From: Flavobacterium eburneipallidum | GTDB lineage: Bacteria; Bacteroidota; Bacteroidia; Flavobacteriales; Flavobacteriaceae | Assembly (NCBI RefSeq): GCF_027111355.2 | Contig: NZ_CP114291.2 | Coordinates: 62,001-126,000, forward strand | DNA length: 64,000 nt | Direction: 5' to 3' | In this document: piece by piece, positions 1 through 8,242 of the stretch | Layout: every line of letters starts with the position of its first letter | Numbering within the stretch: position 1 is the first letter of the stretch | Program-made: the position numbers and the translations under genes | Notes under the pieces: model-generated | Database searches by the model: none | Told to the model about the DNA's origin: nothing | Seen by the model: the letters and a program-made list of their open reading frames with translations, nothing else

Positions 1-123
1 TTCAACATCAAAGGCAATGATTATCGACTTGTTGCCATTATTATTTTTGCTTCCAGCAAAGTATATATTCGGTTTATTGGAACCCATGCAGAATATGACA
101 AAATAGACTGTTCAAACATTTAG
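1..123 (+). CDS. higB: HigB-family toxin, C-terminal part (cut by window edge)
   Basis: The first 40 codons of the window are open and end at TAG, 5 bases before the next ATG. The fragment reads FNIKGNDYRLVAII, then VYIRFIGTHAEYDKID, which is the C-terminal half of the HigB mRNA interferase family (RelE-like fold; the THxEYDKI ending is typical). These toxins cut mRNA at the ribosome. The toxin-before-antitoxin order and the XRE antitoxin downstream fit a HigBA module. The N-terminus lies outside the window, so intactness cannot be judged. Confidence 0.85.
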   Translation, partial: FNIKGNDYRLVAIIIFASSKVYIRFIGTHAEYDKIDCSNI

Positions 124-128
124 AAACT

Positions 129-494
129 ATGAGAACAATAGAAACAAAAAAAGAATACACCGCTATAATCAACCGTATCGAGGAATTATTAATCCTCGTA
201 GATAACACCACGCCTACTACCGATAAAAACTTCATCGAATTGGATTTGCTTTCTGACTTAGTTGCTGATTATGAAGAAGTAAGCGACCCCATAAAAGCGC
301 CAACACTTGTAGAAGCTATGAAATTGCGTATGTATGAACGAGGTTTAAATCAAAAACGGCTGTCGGAATTACTAGGTGTTAGCACTTCAAGAGTCAGTGA
401 ATATTTAACTGGCAAAAGTGAACCGCCGCTAAAAATAGCAAGAGAAATTAGCCAAAAACTAGATATTGACCCTATGATTGTTTTGGGTATTTGA
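129..494 (+). CDS. higA: HigA-type XRE antitoxin
   Basis: A 121-residue protein with an acidic N-terminal half and a C-terminal helix-turn-helix (about residues 70-118; core LNQKRLSELLGVSTSRVSEY). It would neutralise the HigB toxin and repress their shared promoter. It starts 5 bases after the toxin stop, so the pair is co-transcribed. The leading antitoxin domain followed by a C-terminal HTH is the usual layout for antitoxins paired with the 'HigB of Bacteroidetes' type. A strong terminator follows. Family assignment is firm; the exact toxin target is not visible. Confidence 0.88.
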   Translation: MRTIETKKEYTAIINRIEELLILVDNTTPTTDKNFIELDLLSDLVADYEEVSDPIKAPTLVEAMKLRMYERGLNQKRLSELLGVSTSRVSEYLTGKSEPPLKIAREISQKLDIDPMIVLGI

Positions 495-511
495 TTTAAA
501 GATCTCTATGC

Positions 512-546
512 AAAAAACTACAACCCTAAAAAAGTTGTAGTTTTTT
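512..546 (+). terminator. Rho-independent terminator after higBA
   Basis: Perfect hairpin with 13-base arms AAAAAACTACAAC and GTTGTAGTTTTTT, a 9-base loop and a T-rich 3' side, 17 bases after the higA stop. The A/T symmetry makes it potentially bidirectional, and it could also serve the convergent gene at 601-909. Confidence 0.85.
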
Positions 547-600
547 GTTTGCTCAACTTTATGTGAACATAATGTAATTATACCTAATCATAAGTGGAAA

Positions 601-909
601 TTAATTCATATTCGATCGATTGGGTCTTTTCTGCGAATTAAAAATTTCGTTGAATAAGTTATTACAATCTGTTTGAACATTAATATCTAAATCATTATCC
701 TTCGTAAAACCGAAAGTTACACCATCTGAATTAGTAATTATAAGATAATGATTATGTAATCGATCGTTTTTATCGAAACTAATCTTTGACACGCGATTTT
801 CAAAATATTTAGAATTTTTCTGCTCAATATTAAGAAGTTCTGCTTTAAATTGATCTAATTTATGAGCTGCTTCATTACCAAAGAACAGCTCGTTCAAATT
901 TTCTTTCAT
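601..909 (-). CDS. Hypothetical protein, 102 aa
   Basis: I do not recognise this protein. It has no signal peptide, membrane segment or cysteine cluster. It is charged and Asn/Lys/Asp-rich, probably cytoplasmic, with a first third that looks helical (KLDQFKAELLNIEQKNSKYF) and a middle that alternates like strands (HNHYLIITNSDGVTFGF). Support for it being real comes from a good -7 box 29 bases upstream of the ATG, a normal start, and no competing gene. It converges on higBA. It could be accessory cargo next to that module. Confidence 0.6.
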   Translation of the reverse strand: MKENLNELFFGNEAAHKLDQFKAELLNIEQKNSKYFENRVSKISFDKNDRLHNHYLIITNSDGVTFGFTKDNDLDINVQTDCNNLFNEIFNSQKRPNRSNMN

Positions 910-937
910 TACGTTATATTTAAATAATTAATAATAA

Positions 938-945
938 CAAATATA
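938..945 (-). promoter_or_regulatory. -7 promoter box for the 102-aa hypothetical gene
   Basis: On the minus strand the sequence is TATATTTG, a match to the Bacteroidetes -7 consensus TAnnTTTG, 29 bases before the start codon at 909. No convincing -33 TTG at normal spacing was found. Confidence 0.5.
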
Positions 946-1297
946 GAAAATTACAATCAAAAAAAAATAATTCATAGTTTTTACTTATAAACATTTTATT
1001 AACTATTTGCAACAGTAATTAAAAAGCTTGTATGAAACTAATTCATGAAAACACCAAACCATTAACTCTTCTTAAAAACCGACAGTTCGGATATATTAAA
1101 TATTGCTTCTATGGTTAGCACAGAATTAAATTCTATACTACTCCAAAAGACGCCAAAACAAATCTGAAGAAATTACTTTCGTATAATAAACTAAATCCTA
1201 AAAAATTAAAAACAACCAAAACCCCTCAATAATTCGAAATTATTTACAAAATAATACAACGCACCATTTTATAACAATAAACTAAAGAACTAAATGA
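946..1297. other. Intergenic stretch without a confirmed gene
   Basis: This gap before the transketolase promoter holds no intact gene. One frame from ATG at 1032 reads 28 codons to a TAG at 1116, then continues open in the same frame for another 37 codons to a TAA at 1230-1232, with Lys-rich sequence (for example TPKDAKTNLKKLLSY). This could be a relic of a small gene with one nonsense change, or chance in AT-rich DNA. I do not recognise it. Confidence 0.4.
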
Positions 1298-1326
1298 TTT
1301 GTTTTGAAAAAAATGTCTATTTTTGG
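1298..1326 (+). promoter_or_regulatory. Promoter of tkt (-33 TTTG, -7 TATTTTTG)
   Basis: TTTG at 1298-1301 and TATTTTTG at 1319-1326, separated by 17 bases, match the Bacteroidetes TTTG/TAnnTTTG promoter. Transcription would begin near 1333, giving a leader of about 115 bases before the ATG at 1447. Spacing and both boxes fit, but this is motif evidence only. Confidence 0.6.
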
Positions 1327-1430
1327 CACTGTTTTTTTTGCATCAAATTTTGTGATGCAATACAATCACAATCAATTAGCTACCAAATAAAATTCACTAC
1401 ACTATAATCACACTTTACAAGCATACTTAA

Positions 1431-1444
1431 TTTTTACACTTTAA
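1431..1444 (+). promoter_or_regulatory. Candidate arabinose-regulon site before tkt
   Basis: TTTTTACACTTTAA lies directly before the transketolase ATG. Nearly the same string, TTTTTAACACTTTAA, lies upstream of the GH51 gene (4470-4484), and TTTTTTACACACTTAA lies upstream of araB (10959-10974). The shared word suggests one regulator, plausibly the adjacent AraR, but the palindromic partner half is poor here. Confidence 0.3.
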
Positions 1445-1446
1445 AC

Positions 1447-3483
1447 ATGAATCAAAAAATTGACAATTTAGCCGCAGATAACATAAGAGCATTAGCCATT
1501 TCGATGGTAGAAAAGGCAAATTCAGGACATCCTGGAGGCGCTATGGGAGGTGCTGATTTCTTGCACATTCTATACACCGAATATTTGAATTTTGACCCAA
1601 CTGAAATGGATTGGCCATTTAGAGATCGTTTCTTTATGGATGCGGGTCACTTATCGGCTTTGATGTATGCGCAATACAATTTATTAGGAAATTATAAAAA
1701 AGAAGATCTTCAAAGTTTCAGACAATGGGGTTCAATCACGCCAGGCCACCCTGAAGTAGATGTGTTAAGAGGAATCGAAAACACTTCTGGACCATTAGGA
1801 CAAGGTCACGCTATGGGAGCTGGAGCTGCTATTGCTGCGAAATTCCTTGACGCTAGATTCAACGGTCTTTTCGAACACAAAATCTACGGTTTTATCACGG
1901 ATGGTGGTGTTCAGGAAGAAATCTCTCAAGGTGTGGGTCGTATTGCAGGACATTTAGGTTTGAACAACTTTATCATGTTTTATGATTCGAATGATGTGCA
2001 ACTTTCTTCTATGACAGACGAAGTGACATCAGAAGATACGGCTATGAAATACGAAGCTTGGGGATGGAAAGTAATCACTATTGATGGTCACGATCACGAG
2101 CAAATTCGTAAAGCGTTGAACGATGCGAATGCTGAAACTGAAAAACCAACCTTAATTATTGGTAAAACCATTATGGGTAAAGGTTGCGTTCTTGCAGATG
2201 GGTCTATGTATGAAGGAGAATGCGAATTGCACGGAAAACCAATTGGTGATACCAAAGCAGATTTCACAAAAACTTTAATCAATTTAGGAGCAAATCCTGA
2301 AAGTTCTTTCGATATTTTCCCAGAAGTTCAAGCACACTACACATCAGTTTTAGCTAAAAAAACGGCTGCTGCTGCTGAACAAAAAGCAAAAATTGCTGCA
2401 TGGAAAACGGCTAACCCAGCATTGGCATCCAAAATGGATTCGTTCCTTTCTGGTGTACTTCCTGATTTAGATTTGAGTCAAGTAGTTCAAAAAGCAAATG
2501 TAGCTACGAGAGAAGCTTCATCAGCTGTATTGGGTTATTTAGCAGAAAATTTAGAAAACGTAATCGTTTCTTCTGCCGATTTATCGAACAGTGATAAAAC
2601 AGATGGTTTCTTGAAAAAATCTTCTGTATTGCAAAAAAATGATTTCAGCGGAGCTTTCTTGCAAGCTGGAGTGGCTGAATTAACAATGACGGCTATTGCC
2701 AACGGAATTGCTCTTCACGGAGGTGTTGTGGCTGTAGTAGCGACTTTCTTTGTGTTTTCTGATTATATGAAACCAGCGATTCGTTTGGCTGCTATTCAGG
2801 AATTGCCTGTAAAATATGTCTTGACTCACGATTCATTCAGAGTTGGAGAAGATGGACCAACCCACCAACCAATTGAGCAAGAAGCGCAAATGCGTTTGAT
2901 GGAAAAAGTAAAAAATCACTCGGGAAATCCAAGTTTATTAGCACTTCGTCCTGCTGATGCTATCGAAACTTCAGTAGCTTGGGATATGGCGTTGAAAAAC
3001 ACTAAAACACCAACTGCTTTGATTCTTTCTAGACAAAACATCAAAGACATTCCTGCTGTATCATCTAGATATGAGGAAGCAACAGCAGCTAAAAAAGGTG
3101 GTTATTTAGTAAAATCGACTCCAAATGCTGATATTACTTTATTCGCAAATGGATCGGAAGTTTCTACATTATTAGGCGCTGCTGAAATTTTAGAAAACGA
3201 AAACAATCTAAAAGTAAACGTAGCCTCTATCATTTCTGAAGGATTGTTCAAATTACAGTCAAAAGAGTACCAAGGAAGCATCATCCCTAAAGGAAAATTA
3301 GTTTTCGGTCTTACGGCTGGACTTCCTGTAAACTTGGAAGGATTGATTGGCGATAGCGGAAAAGTAGTTGGATTAGACCATTTTGGTTATTCAGCTCCAG
3401 CTAGTGTGTTGGATCAAAAATTCGGATTCAACCCTGAAAGTGCTGCTAAAGAAATCTTGAAATATATTGCAGAAAGTAAATAA
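1447..3483 (+). CDS. tkt: Transketolase
   Basis: A 678-residue cytoplasmic, thiamine-diphosphate-dependent enzyme that moves two-carbon units between sugar phosphates in the pentose phosphate pathway. Visible signatures: N-terminal NSGHPGGAMGGAD, the cofactor/metal segment TDGGVQEE at about residue 152 with YDSND following, and the pyrimidine-domain motif GEDGPTHQP at 467-475. The length matches full-size transketolases, so this is not a split tktA/tktB type. Its place beside araR and the arabinose genes suggests it handles xylulose 5-phosphate made from L-arabinose. It has its own promoter and is closed by a strong terminator. Confidence 0.95.
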   Translation: MNQKIDNLAADNIRALAISMVEKANSGHPGGAMGGADFLHILYTEYLNFDPTEMDWPFRDRFFMDAGHLSALMYAQYNLLGNYKKEDLQSFRQWGSITPGHPEVDVLRGIENTSGPLGQGHAMGAGAAIAAKFLDARFNGLFEHKIYGFITDGGVQEEISQGVGRIAGHLGLNNFIMFYDSNDVQLSSMTDEVTSEDTAMKYEAWGWKVITIDGHDHEQIRKALNDANAETEKPTLIIGKTIMGKGCVLADGSMYEGECELHGKPIGDTKADFTKTLINLGANPESSFDIFPEVQAHYTSVLAKKTAAAAEQKAKIAAWKTANPALASKMDSFLSGVLPDLDLSQVVQKANVATREASSAVLGYLAENLENVIVSSADLSNSDKTDGFLKKSSVLQKNDFSGAFLQAGVAELTMTAIANGIALHGGVVAVVATFFVFSDYMKPAIRLAAIQELPVKYVLTHDSFRVGEDGPTHQPIEQEAQMRLMEKVKNHSGNPSLLALRPADAIETSVAWDMALKNTKTPTALILSRQNIKDIPAVSSRYEEATAAKKGGYLVKSTPNADITLFANGSEVSTLLGAAEILENENNLKVNVASIISEGLFKLQSKEYQGSIIPKGKLVFGLTAGLPVNLEGLIGDSGKVVGLDHFGYSAPASVLDQKFGFNPESAAKEILKYIAESK

Positions 3484-3504
3484 TACTGCTTTTCATATTA
3501 AAGC

Positions 3505-3539
3505 AAAACCCGTAGTAAAAATTATTTACTACGGGTTTT
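3505..3539 (+). terminator. Bidirectional terminator between tkt and araR
   Basis: Perfect 15-base arms AAAACCCGTAGTAAA and TTTACTACGGGTTTT with a 5-base loop, followed by a T tract. It lies between the convergent tkt and araR genes and can serve both. Confidence 0.9.
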
Positions 3540-3571
3540 TTTTTATAACTTTCAAAAAAAGAAGCGAAATT

Positions 3572-4261
3572 TTACAAATTCAAAACAAAGTCATTCAATA
3601 ATTTGGCATCGTATTTTTCTTTGTCAAACGTATAAAGATAAGAGCCTTTACGGGAGGATTGCATGTCTTTTTCATCCAACTTAATCAAAATGTCTAGAGA
3701 ATTGATTTTGCTAATAAAATTTCGTTTGTCCAATTCTTTACTCAAAATAGATTCATACAATTCCAATAGTTGGCGCATCGTAAATTTCTCCGGCAAAAGC
3801 TCAAATCCAACTGGTTTTATTGAGGTTCTGTAACGCAATCGTCGAATCGCATGACGCAACATAGTATCATGGTCAAAAATCAATTTAGGTGCATCGGCAA
3901 CACTAAACCATTGCGGTTCGTGATTTTGAATCAATTCGGCATTGTGATTTTCTATATTAATCAAAGCATAATAGGCAACCGAAATTGTTCGTTCTACAGG
4001 ATCACGATCTACTTCGCTATAGGTATGCAATTGCTCCATATATACATCATGAAGACCCGTATAACTTTCTAGAATTCTGGTGGCGGCAATGTCTAGCTTT
4101 TCTTCTTTTTTAAGAAAACCACCTATCAAAGACCACTTCCCTTTTTCGGGTTCAAAATCCCTTTTGATTAAGAGTATCTTTAATCCTTCGTGGTCAAAAC
4201 CAAAAATGATACAATCCACAGCTAACAAGACTTTGTCAGCTGTACTATAACTATTTAACAT
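3572..4261 (-). CDS. araR: AraR-type Nudix-like transcriptional regulator of arabinose genes
   Basis: A 229-residue protein with an N-terminal Nudix fold and a C-terminal winged helix (about 150-229). Aligned to the Nudix box GX5EX7REUXEEXGU, the segment after GGFLKKEEK reads RILESYTGL: the catalytic glutamates of REUXEE are replaced by I, S and Y, so hydrolase activity is not expected. This is the pattern of NrtR/AraR regulators; Bacteroides AraR is the known relative that binds L-arabinose. I chose the ATG at 4261 rather than an upstream in-frame start because the upstream part lies in the AT-rich leader. It is divergent from the GH51 gene, the usual place for a local repressor. Confidence 0.85.
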   Translation of the reverse strand: MLNSYSTADKVLLAVDCIIFGFDHEGLKILLIKRDFEPEKGKWSLIGGFLKKEEKLDIAATRILESYTGLHDVYMEQLHTYSEVDRDPVERTISVAYYALINIENHNAELIQNHEPQWFSVADAPKLIFDHDTMLRHAIRRLRYRTSIKPVGFELLPEKFTMRQLLELYESILSKELDKRNFISKINSLDILIKLDEKDMQSSRKGSYLYTFDKEKYDAKLLNDFVLNL

Positions 4262-4460
4262 CTTTAAATTTATTTTTTTCAGGGTAAATATAACAACTTC
4301 CCTATAGGTTTCATAATTTATTAATGTCAATATCACACTTAAACTAAAAAAGACTTGTAAATTCAACTAAATTTTGAACTTCAAAAACCTCTTCTATCGC
4401 CTCTAAATTTTCATATAAATCCCAGTATCAAAATCAATACACCTTTAAATTATTTATTTT

Positions 4461-4526
4461 TTGAATGTATTTTTAACACTTTAATTTCTTTTTGCAGATT
4501 TTTTTATTAATTTTACAAATGTAAAA
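4461..4526 (+). promoter_or_regulatory. Candidate AraR operator region upstream of abfA
   Basis: Two elements are visible. At 4461-4484, TTGAATGT, a 7-base spacer and ACACTTTAA form an imperfect palindrome with the same half-site and spacing as the perfect one before araB. At 4511-4526, TTTTACA AA TGTAAAA is a perfect 7-base-arm palindrome, 23 bases before the abfA ATG. Both suit repressor binding between divergent araR and abfA. No clear TAnnTTTG box was found here. Confidence 0.4.
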
Positions 4527-4548
4527 CACACACTTATACACTATCCAA

Positions 4549-6096
4549 ATGAAAAAAACCACTTTTTTTTTACTTCTTTTAACTTTTTGTAGCCAAATCA
4601 GTATTGCTCAAAAAGAAGCGACAGTAATCACTATTAAGAATACTGAAAACACAACAATAATCAACAAAAACATTTACGGTCATTTTGCCGAACATTTAGG
4701 CAAGTGTATCTATGGTGGTTTTTTTGTGGGTGACACCTCAAAAATACCTAATACAGCAGGAGTTCGAAACGATGTTGTAGCTGCATTAAAAGACTTAAAA
4801 ATCCCTAACTTACGCTGGCCAGGTGGTTGCTTTGCCGATACGTATCACTGGAAAGATGGTATTGGACCAAAAGAACAACGTCCAACAATTGTAAATCAAT
4901 GGTGGGGTGGCGTTACAGAAGACAATAGTTTTGGAACCCACGACTTTTTGAATATGTGCGAACTGATAGGAACTGAACCTTATTTGGCTGGAAACTTAGC
5001 AACTGGTACCGTTCAAGAAATGGCAGACTGGGTACAATACGTAAACTTTGCAGGCAAAAGTCCAATGAGTGATTTGCGCGTGAAAAACGGTAGAAAAGAA
5101 CCATGGAAAGTAAAAATATGGGGCGTTGGCAACGAGGCTTGGGGTTGTGGTGGTAACATGACACCTGATTATTATGCTGGTGAATATAGAAAATACGCCA
5201 CCTTTATGTCTGATTGGACTAACTCTGGTGGTTTGATGCGTGTGGCTTCAGGAGCAAACAGTGGTGATTACAACTGGACAGAAACGATAATGAAAAACAT
5301 TCCAGGCAACATGCTGGGCGGTGTAGCTTTACATCATTATTCTGTAATTGATTGGAACAAAAAAGGAGATGCTGTCGATTTTGCTGAAGATATTTATTTC
5401 AGAACGATGACCGAAGCCTTAAAAATGGAAGAATTGGTTACCAAACATTCTGCCATTATGGACAAATACGATCCGAAGAAAAAAATTGCCTTGGTAGTCG
5501 ATGAATGGGGCGGTTGGTACGAAGTAGAAAAAGGCAGTAATCCTGGCTTTTTATACCAACAAAACACCATGAGAGACGCCGTATTGGCAGGAACAACCCT
5601 GAATATTTTTAACAATCATGCCGAGAGAGTTCGTATGGCGAATTTGGCTCAATGCGTCAATGTATTACAAGCGGTAATCCTTACTGATAAAACAAAAATG
5701 TTGCTAACACCGACTTATCACATCATGAAAATGTATGCTGTACACCAAGATGCTAAACTGATACCTTTATCATTCGAATCCCCATCATACACATTCAATG
5801 ACAAAACCTTACCAGCCATAAACGTTTCGGCTTCCAAAGATGCTAAAGGTTTAACACACATTTCATTGGTAAATATTGATTCTAAAAAAGAAAACAAAAT
5901 AGAAATTGACCTCAATGCACTTGGAATAAAAACCATAACTGGAACCATCCTAAAATCATCCAAATTGCAAGACCATAATACATTTGAAAATCCAACAAAA
6001 ATTCAACCAACTGTTTTTAAAGGATTCGAAATCAAAAAAGGAAAACTAGAAATCGTAATTCCTCCTTTCTCTGTTATAACATTAGAAGGGAAATAA
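4549..6096 (+). CDS. abfA: Secreted GH51 alpha-L-arabinofuranosidase
   Basis: A 515-residue retaining glycosidase that removes terminal alpha-L-arabinofuranosyl units from arabinan, arabinoxylan or their oligosaccharides. A signal peptide (MKKTTFFLLLLTFCSQISIAQ) sends it to the periplasm or cell surface. Family features: YGHFAEHLG near residue 45, LRWPGGCFADTYHW near 100, acid/base Glu196 in GVGNEAWG, nucleophile Glu319 in VDEWGGWY, and a C-terminal beta-sandwich ending IPPFSVITLEG. It is full length. It opens a set of four secreted glycosidases and is divergent from araR, so arabinose induction is likely. Confidence 0.93.
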   Translation: MKKTTFFLLLLTFCSQISIAQKEATVITIKNTENTTIINKNIYGHFAEHLGKCIYGGFFVGDTSKIPNTAGVRNDVVAALKDLKIPNLRWPGGCFADTYHWKDGIGPKEQRPTIVNQWWGGVTEDNSFGTHDFLNMCELIGTEPYLAGNLATGTVQEMADWVQYVNFAGKSPMSDLRVKNGRKEPWKVKIWGVGNEAWGCGGNMTPDYYAGEYRKYATFMSDWTNSGGLMRVASGANSGDYNWTETIMKNIPGNMLGGVALHHYSVIDWNKKGDAVDFAEDIYFRTMTEALKMEELVTKHSAIMDKYDPKKKIALVVDEWGGWYEVEKGSNPGFLYQQNTMRDAVLAGTTLNIFNNHAERVRMANLAQCVNVLQAVILTDKTKMLLTPTYHIMKMYAVHQDAKLIPLSFESPSYTFNDKTLPAINVSASKDAKGLTHISLVNIDSKKENKIEIDLNALGIKTITGTILKSSKLQDHNTFENPTKIQPTVFKGFEIKKGKLEIVIPPFSVITLEGK

Positions 6097-6123
6097 TTTA
6101 TATAAATGTTTTAGTTAGTTAGA

Positions 6124-6157
6124 AAAATGCTCTTCCTCCTATTAGGAAGAGCATTTT
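6124..6157 (+). terminator. Hairpin between abfA and the GH43 gene
   Basis: Perfect 14-base arms AAAATGCTCTTCCT and AGGAAGAGCATTTT with a 6-base loop, 27 bases after the abfA stop. The T tail is short, so it may act as a partial terminator or an mRNA 3'-end stabiliser that makes abfA transcript more abundant than the genes after it. An in-frame ATG at 6127 lies inside this stem and is unlikely to be a real start. Confidence 0.65.
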
Positions 6158-6189
6158 ATCAAATAAGGAGATTCAAAAACCTAAAATCC

Positions 6190-7179
6190 ATGAAAAACAC
6201 ACTCATTACCCTATCGCTTTTAACCCTCATTACGTCTTGTAAAACCATAAAATCGGATAAAGTTTCGGCTTCCGCCAATGGTGGAAATACAACATTGACT
6301 ATCAACAATCCTATCATCAAAGACAAATACACTGCTGATCCAGCCGCATTGGTTTACAAAGACAAAGTCTATCTTTATGCAGGACATGACCAAGCTCCAG
6401 ATGATGTCAACTCCTATCGAATGCACGAATGGTTGCTTTATTCCTCTTCGGACATGGTAAACTGGCAAGAACATCCTGTGCCTTTGAAACCAGCTGATTT
6501 TACTTGGGCAAAAGGCGACGCTTGGGCATCGCAAGTAATTGAACGCAACGGAAAATTCTATTGGTATGTTACCGTTTCACACGGAACCATTCACGGAAAA
6601 TCTATAGGAATTGCTGTTTCAGACAGTCCAACTGGTCCTTTCAAAGATGCTCTAGGAAAAGCACTAATTACCAATGACATGACCACCAAAACCAAAATCA
6701 GTTGGGACGATATTGATCCAACTGTAATGATTGACGATGATGGTCAAGCCTATTTATTTTGGGGAAACACGGTTTGCAATTACGTGAAACTAAAAGAAAA
6801 TATGATTGAATTTGATGGACCAATCCAAACCATTGACTTGCCTAATTTTACCGAAGCACCTTGGATTCACAAACGCAAGGATTGGTATTATTTGTCTTAT
6901 GCCTACCAATTTCCAGAAAAAATCGCTTATGCTATGAGTAAATCCATCAATGGCCCTTGGGAATACAAAGGAATTTTGAATGAAGTAGCTGGGAATTCAA
7001 ACACGAATCATCAGGCAATTATTGAATTTAAAGGGAAAGATTATTTTATTTACCACAACGGAAGCATTCCAACTCACGGAGGCAGTTTCAGAAGATCGGT
7101 TTGTGTTGATAGACTCTATTACAATCCCGATGGAACAATGAAAAGAGTAATTATGACTTCAGAAGGAATAACAAAGTAG
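6190..7179 (+). CDS. GH43-family arabinosidase lipoprotein
   Basis: A 329-residue five-bladed beta-propeller glycosidase of GH43. The N-terminus MKNTLITLSLLTLITSC is a lipoprotein signal with Cys17 as the anchor. The three catalytic residues are visible: base Asp50 in TADPAALVY, pKa-tuning Asp176 in DIDPTVMIDDDG and acid Glu222 in TEAPWI. GH43 members act on arabinan or xylan side chains; the surrounding genes favour an exo-acting alpha-L-arabinofuranosidase, but the exact linkage cannot be read from sequence. The ATG at 6190 gives the proper signal peptide; the upstream start at 6127 does not. Confidence 0.88.
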   Translation: MKNTLITLSLLTLITSCKTIKSDKVSASANGGNTTLTINNPIIKDKYTADPAALVYKDKVYLYAGHDQAPDDVNSYRMHEWLLYSSSDMVNWQEHPVPLKPADFTWAKGDAWASQVIERNGKFYWYVTVSHGTIHGKSIGIAVSDSPTGPFKDALGKALITNDMTTKTKISWDDIDPTVMIDDDGQAYLFWGNTVCNYVKLKENMIEFDGPIQTIDLPNFTEAPWIHKRKDWYYLSYAYQFPEKIAYAMSKSINGPWEYKGILNEVAGNSNTNHQAIIEFKGKDYFIYHNGSIPTHGGSFRRSVCVDRLYYNPDGTMKRVIMTSEGITK

Positions 7180-7241
7180 GCAATATTTAGATTTCAGTAT
7201 TCAGTTTTCAAAACATACCTTATCTAGTTAAAAAGTAAAAA

Positions 7242-8222
7242 ATGAAATTATACAAATACACCCAAAAGCCATTCCTTTTTCTAGCACTATTGATATGCTG
7301 TTTTTCGTCGGCGCAAGATATTTCCGTTCATGATCCTGTGATGATTAAGCAAAAAGACACTTATTATCTGTACTGCACCGGAAGAGGCATTAGCGTTTTT
7401 AGTTCCAAAGATTTAAAAAACTGGACGAAAGAACCAGCCATATTTCCAGAAAAACCGGTTTGGGCTGATGCTGTTGCTGCTGATTTCAAAAATCATATTT
7501 GGGCACCTGATATTTCTTTCCACAACAACACCTATTATTTGTATTATTCGGTTTCGGCTTTTGCCAAAAATACTTCGGCAATTGGCGTTACAACCAATAC
7601 TACTTTAGACCCAAAAGACCCTGCTTACAAATGGGTCGATCAAGGAATTGTGATTCAATCCATTCCCAATCGTGATCTTTGGAACGCCATTGATCCCAAC
7701 TTGACTTTCGACGAAAATAATACACCATGGCTGGCTTTCGGTTCTTTTTGGGAAGGATTGAAAATGGTCAAATTGAATCCAGATTTAAAATCAATTGCAC
7801 AACCGCAAGAATGGCATACGATTGCCAAACGCAAAAGAACTTTCGAATTAGCCGACAGTAATCCTGGAGATGGTGCTCTTGAAGCTCCTTTCATTTTCAA
7901 AAAGAACGACTATTATTACCAATTTCTTTCTTGGGATTTGTGTTGCCGTGGCGAAAAAAGTACTTATAAAGTAGTGGTTGGAAGATCAAAAACTATAGCA
8001 GGTCCTTATGTTGACAAAGACGGAAAATCCTTGAATGAAGGTGGCGGAACTTTATTGATTCAAGGAAATGAAAATTGGTTTGGGGCTGGACACAACAGCA
8101 CTTACACTTTTGACGGAAAAGATTACATCATCTACCATGCCTATGATGCCAAACAAAATGGAAAACCAATGCTACAAATAAAACAATTGCAATGGGATGC
8201 TAATTTATGGCCAATACTATAA
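7242..8222 (+). CDS. abnA: GH43 endo-1,5-alpha-L-arabinanase
   Basis: A 326-residue secreted GH43 enzyme that cuts the 1,5-linked arabinan backbone. A signal peptide ends near Ala24. Catalytic residues: Asp31 in SVHDPVM, Asp151 in NAIDPNL, Glu214 in LEAPF. The segments WAPDISFHNNTYYLYYS, AFGSFWEGLKMV and GHNSTYTFDGKDYIIYHAY are typical of endo-arabinanases, and the length equals a single catalytic domain. It lies 62 bases after the other GH43 gene and 20 bases before the GH2 gene, so the four glycosidases probably form one transcript. Confidence 0.88.
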   Translation: MKLYKYTQKPFLFLALLICCFSSAQDISVHDPVMIKQKDTYYLYCTGRGISVFSSKDLKNWTKEPAIFPEKPVWADAVAADFKNHIWAPDISFHNNTYYLYYSVSAFAKNTSAIGVTTNTTLDPKDPAYKWVDQGIVIQSIPNRDLWNAIDPNLTFDENNTPWLAFGSFWEGLKMVKLNPDLKSIAQPQEWHTIAKRKRTFELADSNPGDGALEAPFIFKKNDYYYQFLSWDLCCRGEKSTYKVVVGRSKTIAGPYVDKDGKSLNEGGGTLLIQGNENWFGAGHNSTYTFDGKDYIIYHAYDAKQNGKPMLQIKQLQWDANLWPIL

Positions 8223-8242
8223 ATATATTTAAATTCAATAAG

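Noticed and set aside
4262..4366. A longer AraR from an in-frame start at 4366
   Set aside because: The added 35 residues are AT-driven and not part of the Nudix fold, which begins soon after 4261.
6127..6189. An upstream ATG giving a longer GH43 protein
   Set aside because: The ATG lies in the stem of a hairpin, and the added residues destroy the lipoprotein signal that begins at 6190.
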